Position numbers and translations under genes: made by a program | NCBI RefSeq assembly: GCF_018139145.2 | Contig: NC_059478.1 | Location: forward strand, 33,769,001 to 33,833,000 | Length of the DNA: 64,000 nucleotides | Direction of reading: 5' to 3' | From: Gymnogyps californianus | Lineage: Eukaryota; Chordata; Aves; Accipitriformes; Cathartidae | Notes under the pieces: model-generated | The model's database searches: none | What the model saw: the letters and a program-made list of their open reading frames with translations, nothing else | Told to the model about the DNA's origin: nothing | Shown here: positions 57,401 to 64,000 of the stretch, piece by piece | How the letters are laid out: each line of letters starts with the position of its first letter | Position numbering within the stretch: the stretch's first letter is position 1

Positions 57401-60400
57401 ATAAGAATAAAGAATTCTTTTGAAATTTTGCTAATAAGAGATCACAAGTGTCTCTGGTGAATGCAATTTCAGTTGAGTAAAAAGGATGGAAACAGATGGA
57501 GGACTATCTAGCATAATATGGTATTAGTAGCAAGAAGTATGAACATGCTCATTGAGGAAGGAAACTTTCAGATTTTTAGCTAGACTAAAGCTTAAACTCT
57601 AAGTAGTTTTACTGAGCATATACAACTTCCATATTAAAAAAAACCTCATAACTTCCAGGATTTCCAAATTGGGTAACTTCTCATAGAGATGGAAGGCATC
57701 CCTGATACAATCCCACATACAGAGATTCACAGCTTTCCACTTTTTCACCAAGTTCTATCATAGATGAAACAAATATTTCCTTTGTCTAACTCTTAGGGAT
57801 GGATGTGTTTGTTTTGGCTGAAATACATAACACATTTAGCTTGACACCTCACTGTCGGCACAGAAAATTTCAGTTCACTTTTCAGCTGAGATTTGGCAAT
57901 GTTGCAGACAATTAAATATGTTTTTCATAAAAGAAAAGATCAAGCCATACTAACAACATGAGATACTAGCAGCCTTACTTCTAACACATTTTATCACTTC
58001 TCCTTCCTCACATCTACCAAGGTTAGGAAAGCAGTTTATCAGATACTTCACCTGAAACATTTATTTGAGTGCTTTACTAACTGTGGACTTCCCAAAGTCC
58101 ATTAATGTCAGGAAGCTTATAGCTTAAAATAAGATTGTGGCAGAAAAGACAAGAATTTTAAAAGATTTTGCAAAGCAAACATGAAGTTTCAGCATGACCA
58201 TCTGTGGCTACTTTTTAATCAAAAAGTGTCCTGCATTACTGGCCCTATATCTTTGGCAGTTAATGCTTCCAAAAATAAGGTAAAGAATGTACACTTTCAG
58301 AAGAGTCTGGAAAGGCAAAACGTACCTTCCTTTCAGTAGTTTAATTATGATACCTCATCATGTAGTACTATGAGCGTGACTCCTGTAATTGGCAGTGTCA
58401 TATGCCCCACACTACCAGTGAAAGACAGAACTGGCTGGACTGGTGTATTGCAAACTCTGCATTAATCTGTACCTATAACTGTAAGCCTGCCATTCAGTGC
58501 CTTTGAATATCCAATCCTGTGGAATTAGAAGTATTAAAAAATAATCGTTATTAATTTAATTCTGTATGAAATATTAATCTTTCATAAGTAAAAATCACAG
58601 TACCGCACCCACAGCGTGCTTAATACACTTACGCATCCTCCTCTGTTTGAGGCTGCCCTCTTCTGGATAATCTGCTTTCTGAATCGTTCTGCTCAGTTCC
58701 TTTTCCTAGGAGGTTCACAAAAAGAAAAGAAACAATAAAGATGAAAATAAGATATCAAGTATTTGAAGCACATGAAAAAGGTGATAGCGTGAACCTTGAC
58801 TGTTGAATGATCTTTTAGAAGAGAAAAAAAAAGAAACTCACTTACAAAGCAGGACAGATTCCGTTGTAATATACGTTCACTATAATTTACTCTTTCATAA
58901 TTTGACCTCTCATCAATTCACATTACATTTATATTTGTGGAAACCTTGGGATTATAGTATTAATAACTGGAAGTTAGTATAATTCTGACACATAGTTACT
59001 GTGTTCTACTCAGAAGCTTTTTATCCTATTAACTGCCTAAATACAGCATATTAGCACAGAGCATTATCATGAAAATACTGTAATGACTGAGCAATGAAAC
59101 CTCCATTTTCCTTTAATAAAAAGTGCCTGGCCCCCAACTCCATCTTGTAAACAACTACAAAGAGATACTGCAAATTACTTCCAAAGGCTCTGACATGCTA
59201 TACTGACAATATAATATTCTAGCTCGTCATATGACGGGGCATGATAAATCATATGCCAGTTGCCATTATTCTGCATGGTGAGTCATATTTCTACATTTCA
59301 GTGCACCAATACTTTGAGCAGTTGCATGTTTCTGGGAGGAAACAGGAATAGGATATTGCCAAAAAAGTCCATTCCCATGGATTTATTAATAAAACCTAGG
59401 CTCACACGTGGTGTTGGTAAACTGGTGAACTGCCTTTCTGCCACTGTAGGTTGGGCATTCTTAAATGACCAGCTTCCAAGATAAGTGTCTAACACAGACT
59501 GCTCTCCCACAGCAGGTGGACAGGGCGATGTTTTCAGCGATGCTGATCAGATTAAGAAAGTTAGTGCTGCGCTAAAATGACATCTTGGGCTCACTGGCTG
59601 CTATCTACTTGAGACTGTTCAACAGCCACTTACAAAGGCCTCATTATGTATATTGTTATGTATAACAATACACCTCTGATCACAAACGACTTTCTGAATT
59701 TACATCTATTTACACAACTTATCACAACCTATACAATTCAGACAGAAATCATATTAGAACAAAAACAGATTAAAATTTTATCATCTTGTGTATCAATTAC
59801 TATTGCTTTTTAAGTCAGTACATTAGTTTGTCAATTCTGTTTGCCCTCCAGTTAGCATATCAGGAGGGTGATGTACTAGCAGAAAAAAGTACTGCATCCC
59901 TCCTAACGAATACTTAAAAAATAGTACATACTGTCATATTCGATAGGATCCCACAGTACAATAGTCTTTGGTGAATCTACTGAAACTAGTGAGGCCATAA
60001 CTATTCATGGTATTGTGCTCCACACAATCTATATAGTCACCTTTCAATACTTTAAGTGTTATATCTGTCTAGGTTCCAGCAATAAAGAGGTCACATCTGA
60101 ACAGCAGAAATGATTTCTGTTTAATTGCAGCTGAAGTTGAAGACATCATATAACGTGGAGTTTTTGTGACTTCCACCTTAAGAATTTCCCCCCTCAACAG
60201 TATCGGTCACATACTCAGTCTCTCATTTTCTACTGCAATGTAAAACCTCTCTTTTTTGGACACAGTTCTGTTCTCCTGTGCAATGGATTTCTTTTGGATC
60301 TCATACTCATTGAAGACAAAATGGTGGAGGTGTATGCATACAAACGAAGGGGGAGAGGCATAATCATGCATTCATTCTTTTTTTCTGATAACAGTTTTCC

Positions 60401-62973
60401 CCTTAAACAATGAGATCATTAGTGCATTTGACAATTAGTGACTTAGAATTGCACACCAGTAATTCAGCTTTAGAGTTCACTGTACTTGTAGCCATTCAGA
60501 CTATACTCATCTATCCAATACCCAAGAAAGATCTTTTTTTCTGGTGCCAAAGAAGTTCACAAGGTGTTTTAAATCAGTTCTTATCTGCTGTCCCTCCAAC
60601 AGATACATACACATTCTTACAAATGCTTCGTATTGAACAGCTGTTATTGTAAGGTGAAATTCACCTTTAAGTGAAAGATTTGCAGGAAACTACAACACGT
60701 CTTCACCGTGGTCTTAACAAATGCATTGATCCTAGAACAGACCCTCTGGAATGAGGTGCTTTTCATGTTTCACTGTAATATGTCGCCTTTCTGACATCAG
60801 ACTAAAAAAGAGAGGCCACACTAAGCATTAAACACTTTGATTTCTTCTTGCTGGATCTAAATTATTACATACATCAGCACTCAAGGATAAATTAACTTTT
60901 AATTTTAATATTTTGTAAAACATTTAGAAATACCTCAGAATGACAAGGTGCTATAAAAGTTTAAGCTGTTCCACTACAGTAGCTAAAGGTTAAGACCCCC
61001 AAAGATTTAATTTTAAATCTAAGTACTCGTAGAACTTGCACTTAAATCAGTCATCAATTATCAAACAGATCCTACTTTTAGACCAGTACTATGGAATGGC
61101 GGAACCCTGGATTGATTTGAATAAAAATAAAACTATTTAAAATAAATCTTAAAAATATGTTAGCCAACAATGATGAGAAACTAGTGAAGATTTAGTATTC
61201 TGTTATTTTAGAAATTTATGTCATAAATGGGTTGTCAGATTTTGGGTAGTTAGGCAATATATGAATTATCAGGCAGCCCAATAGGACATACATAGGACAA
61301 CATCATAAAGACACACTGTCTTATAATTGGGTTGGTTCATGTCTTCTCCTAAAATAAATGTTACTTTTGAACAATCTTAGCATTCTGTAAGTATTTAGTC
61401 TTTTTTGAGGCACTCCTCCACACTGTTATTCAAAAGAAAAGTCGTGTTCATAAGACAAGTAATTTCCATCTGTCTCCTCAGTGAGATAGATGCATGCTAC
61501 TTTGTGTACTTCGCACAATGCAAAATAAGTTTTCCTAGCTAATGGCATTAATTTTGTAATAATTTTCATTCTGTTGTTTTCTTACATATTGGTCACAGAA
61601 AAATAGAATATAGATTACACTCTAACACCTCACTTACAGGTGAGATGCGTAATCTGTTAAAACTCCACAACACTTAAAATAAAAGTGTCTTTTCAGAAGG
61701 AGAAAAGAAATTGTGGGTTTAAAAGGACAACCTGAAACCTGTGATATAAGAGGAAGTCTTATATACCACCATCTTAAAGCTATATGAACACAGGAAAAAA
61801 AAAAAGATGGCTAGTACTACATTACTGAATAATTATCCATCTAAATGTCAGCTATGATCATGTGATCAGTCTTTTTATAGGCAAAAAGAATGTTCCCCTA
61901 TGTCCATACTTAATATCAGTATGGAAATACAGTACATGTTCACCTTTCCCCTTGACATCCTAATATACAGGCATTTTAATACAAGACATTTTGCCCCCTT
62001 TTTTCTTTCACCCAACAGATAAGGCATGTAATGCAAACGCAGAGATGCTGCAAAAATTTTAAAACTTGTAGTAGATTTAAGCATTCGTGTATTATTATGT
62101 GTTGTGTCACCAAAAAGGCATTGACTAAAACTAAAGGAAAGAGCCATTAAAGCAGGTAATTACCAACATGTAGGGATATTCAAGAGAACATATCTGAAGA
62201 GCTATAACATTTTTAATTTTGTATCTGACTGCTACCATTATATATAATTTTAAAAGCTTTTTGCAAAGGTAAGTGTTAAAGCGCAGGTGGATATCTGGCC
62301 AGGCTGAGGTATAGTTTCATATTCTGCAGTCAGGCACAAAATTAAAATCTGCATTTATACATAAAAAAGTAGAAGTTTTTTTCAGAACTGCTTTCGCGAT
62401 GTGGCAACACTAACAGAAAGCTTACTGCTCCCAGTGCCTCAGACTGTAGTCAATGGGGACATAGATTGTTCTAATCCGATCCTTCCCTCAGGATACAGGC
62501 AATCTTAATTCAGCGATCATCAGCAGCTAGGTATAACATGCAGTCACTTTGCTTGAATCTGAATACTTATTGCTCCATTCTGGGTGAGAATGTAGGATGC
62601 CACATCATGACAAAACAATTAATTGAAGTATGGTATGAGCTGACCTTTCCATGACATGACAGATGCCAGTACAGGCATACCAATTGATTGCACTAACAAC
62701 AGCCATATCTCTGATCTGACGGAGAACACCTATTGGCAACTCTTCTCATTGAAAGGTTTCTTTGTGCACGATAAAGAGATTCATATTCACCGTGACGCAG
62801 GGCAGGGGGGGGAGGAAGACACATAGCCTCTTCATTTCATCCAGGAAATACCATCAAATCCTGAGACTGGTATAGGAGTTAATACATGCAAACACAAAAT
62901 TTCCTTCTTACTGATGAAAGCAGAGACTGCCATAGAAATCTGACCTGGGAATACTTTGAAAATACCTTTCTCT
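51369..62973 (-). CDS. ITGB3BP: Centromere protein R, partial (5' end off window)
   Basis: ITGB3BP (CENP-R, NRIF3, beta3-endonexin) is a small nuclear protein of the CENP-O/P/Q/U/R kinetochore group and a nuclear-receptor and integrin-tail binding factor. Minus-strand coding exons in transcript order are 62973-62912, 58705-58633, 55164-55086, 53968-53875, 51874-51815 and 51460-51369. All phases agree and 152 residues are visible. The firmest match is ALEGSRELENIIGVS, nearly the human ALEGSRELENLIGIS. Before it a coiled-coil-like helix (AFMELQSKVKSSLVRILK) aligns with the human helix after DEFMMLLSKV. The C-terminal exon aligns with human SYEFLKAILN but is extended. The N-terminal exon(s), with the human LDGLL motif, are not in this window. 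The order and strand match human synteny. Confidence 0.88.
51815..51874 (-). CDS. ITGB3BP: ITGB3BP exon (MSQAEELQLLKR)
   Basis: It codes MSQAEELQLLKRNHGKLPAR, matching human MTKVNKQKLFEKSTGLPHK in length and pattern. Acceptor TTCTTCACTAG; donor GAG|GTAGGA; the first codon (ATG) and the last are split. Confidence 0.82.
53875..53968 (-). CDS. ITGB3BP: ITGB3BP exon (ALEGSRELEN)
   Basis: It codes 31 residues starting ALEGSRELENIIGVS and ending EVQKTQVL, the most conserved block of the protein. Acceptor TTTTTTCCAG; donor TAA|GTAAGG. Confidence 0.94.
55086..55164 (-). CDS. ITGB3BP: ITGB3BP exon (coiled-coil helix)
   Basis: It codes FMELQSKVKSSLVRIL and ends LTSLQ, an amphipathic helix with regularly spaced leucines, aligned with human FMMLLSKVEKL and LSSIQ. 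Acceptor TTTTTATGCAG; donor CAG|GTCTGG. Confidence 0.9.
55967..55998. repeat. 16-bp perfect tandem duplication
   Basis: AAAAACTTATCACTGT is repeated once head to tail in an ITGB3BP intron. Confidence 0.85.
58633..58705 (-). CDS. ITGB3BP: ITGB3BP exon (hydrophilic linker)
   Basis: It codes KGTEQNDSESRLSRRGQPQT and then EEDA, a polar, poorly conserved segment before the helix, as in human. Acceptor AACCTCCTAG; donor GC|GTAAGT. The phase joins GC|G to the next exon. Support is from splice sites, phase and position more than identity. Confidence 0.78.
59651..59670. repeat. 20-bp palindrome
   Basis: TATTGTTAT and ATAACAATA form perfect 9-base inverted arms around GT in an ITGB3BP intron. Confidence 0.8.
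62912..62973 (-). CDS. ITGB3BP: ITGB3BP upstream exon (probable)
   Basis: It codes EKGIFKVFPGQISMAVSAFI in the only frame that joins the next exon. GQISMAVS resembles the human TCQMSLFAS region. Acceptor TTTTTCTACAG and a strong donor TCA|GTAAGA bound a 62-base stop-free exon. Weak identity leaves some doubt. Confidence 0.55.
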
Positions 62974-64000
62974 CTGTAGAAAAATAGAATAGATAAATTT
63001 ACATGTCAAAGGCATAAGTTCTCTAACAAACTAAGTCAGAATACTGCTCACTGGAAGAGTTACTTTTCACAGTAAGAAGAAAGTTGGAAAACAGTGGGGT
63101 TAGATTGCTATCTATCTTGGTTTAAACTCCAAGGAGAAAATTCAACACATAACCAGGGATATCTGTGGGAATACTTAAGACAATGCTTTAAGCAACTTCA
63201 TTGAAGAGGAAAATAATCCCAAAGAGAAACTGTTTATAGTCTTTTAAGAATGCAGGGGTCAATACTTTAAAGGGCTGATTAAATGTCACTGAACATCTCT
63301 GGATGTGAAGTAAGTGGGAGTGTGGAGATACCCACCATGCCAAATAATCATCTTTTCAGGAATCAAGAAGAAGCCGTTAGTTTTGAGAGGAGGAATTGTT
63401 CACAAGACAGGGTAGGCACCGTGGCAAAGATCCTTACTTTCTGGTTTACTCCCTCCATCTCAAACTGGGAAGTACATAACCAGGCCTTTCATTGCAAATC
63501 TCAACATAGTTCTCAAAAGGCCACAAAATTAAGATATGTGCAGTTGATGTGTGTTTAAATTTTGTGGAGGCAAAGATGTTCTAAAATACAGGTCCTTTCA
63601 ATGTACTAGGTTTGCACAACTAGTTGAGACATGCTATCACGCACTGAAAGAATGGGGAGAAATTAGTATAATTCTTCCTCCAAAGGCTTCTTGGAATGTC
63701 AATGGTTGAAACAGTCATTTTTGTACTAGTTCCAGGGGCAAATGCCCAATTCAAAAGCATAGCACTGGGGGAGAGGAACAGCTATTCTGGGGAGAACTGG
63801 AATCAGCAGAGAACTTGGTAGGAAAGTTGTGAATATTCCGACTGGCAGTGAGCACTCATGAAAAACTTGACTGTGTTAAAACTGTTTGACAAACAGGTAA
63901 CGAGGACACAAAGCCAGGTCATAATGAAGACTGGCAGCACAATAAAGAATTAGGATATAGCGGCTTCTGTTTAGTTTCCTAGCATGACTACTAATTAGGG
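62974..64000. other. ITGB3BP intron, no exon seen
   Basis: Neither strand shows the conserved N-terminal exon of ITGB3BP (basic start and LDGLL-like motif). The sequence is AT-rich and otherwise unremarkable. Confidence 0.5.

Noticed and set aside
63350..63412. Exon-like plus-strand segment with acceptor CATCTTTTCAG and donor GTAGGC
   Set aside because: No protein similarity, no partner exons, and it lies antisense in an ITGB3BP intron; likely chance.

Overview
This window is vertebrate nuclear DNA, most likely from a bird. It shows intron-rich genes with GT-AG splice sites, large CpG islands, few interspersed repeats and at least one CR1-like LINE remnant. The proteins are clear orthologues of human FOXD3, ALG6 and ITGB3BP (CENP-R). 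The gene order FOXD3 - ALG6 - ITGB3BP is that of human 1p31.3, but more compact. The species cannot be named from the sequence alone. Layout: positions 1-2260 are the GC-rich 5' flank of FOXD3, with AT-rich islands holding homeodomain, SOX and forkhead-like motifs. FOXD3 is a single-exon gene (CDS 2922-4151, +) with a promoter near 2190-2300 and poly(A) signals at 4424 and 4642. Positions 4660-12640 hold no convincing protein gene. They contain a second GC-rich block (about 6340-9240) and several AT-rich motif clusters that are candidate regulatory elements. A CpG-island promoter at about 12650-13400 (NRF1, ETS and YY1-like motifs) is placed to drive ALG6. Its 14 coding exons (16315-36987, +) were rebuilt exon by exon and give 507 residues, the human length. 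ITGB3BP lies on the minus strand, converging on ALG6. Its last six coding exons are visible (62973 down to 51369) and its N-terminal exon(s) lie beyond the window. The 37.3-51.3 kb interval between the two 3' ends holds simple repeats and GC-rich patches but no supported gene. Functions: FOXD3 is a neural crest and pluripotency forkhead repressor. ALG6 is the ER glucosyltransferase that adds the first glucose to the dolichol-linked oligosaccharide. ITGB3BP/CENP-R is a subunit of the inner-kinetochore CENP-O group and a nuclear receptor co-regulator. They are neighbours by conserved synteny, not members of one pathway. The most notable observation is the splicing of ALG6. Intron 7 has a perfect U12-type donor and a U12-like branch point but appears to end in AT, and introns 6 and 9 appear to use GC donors. 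No wholly new multigene system is evident.
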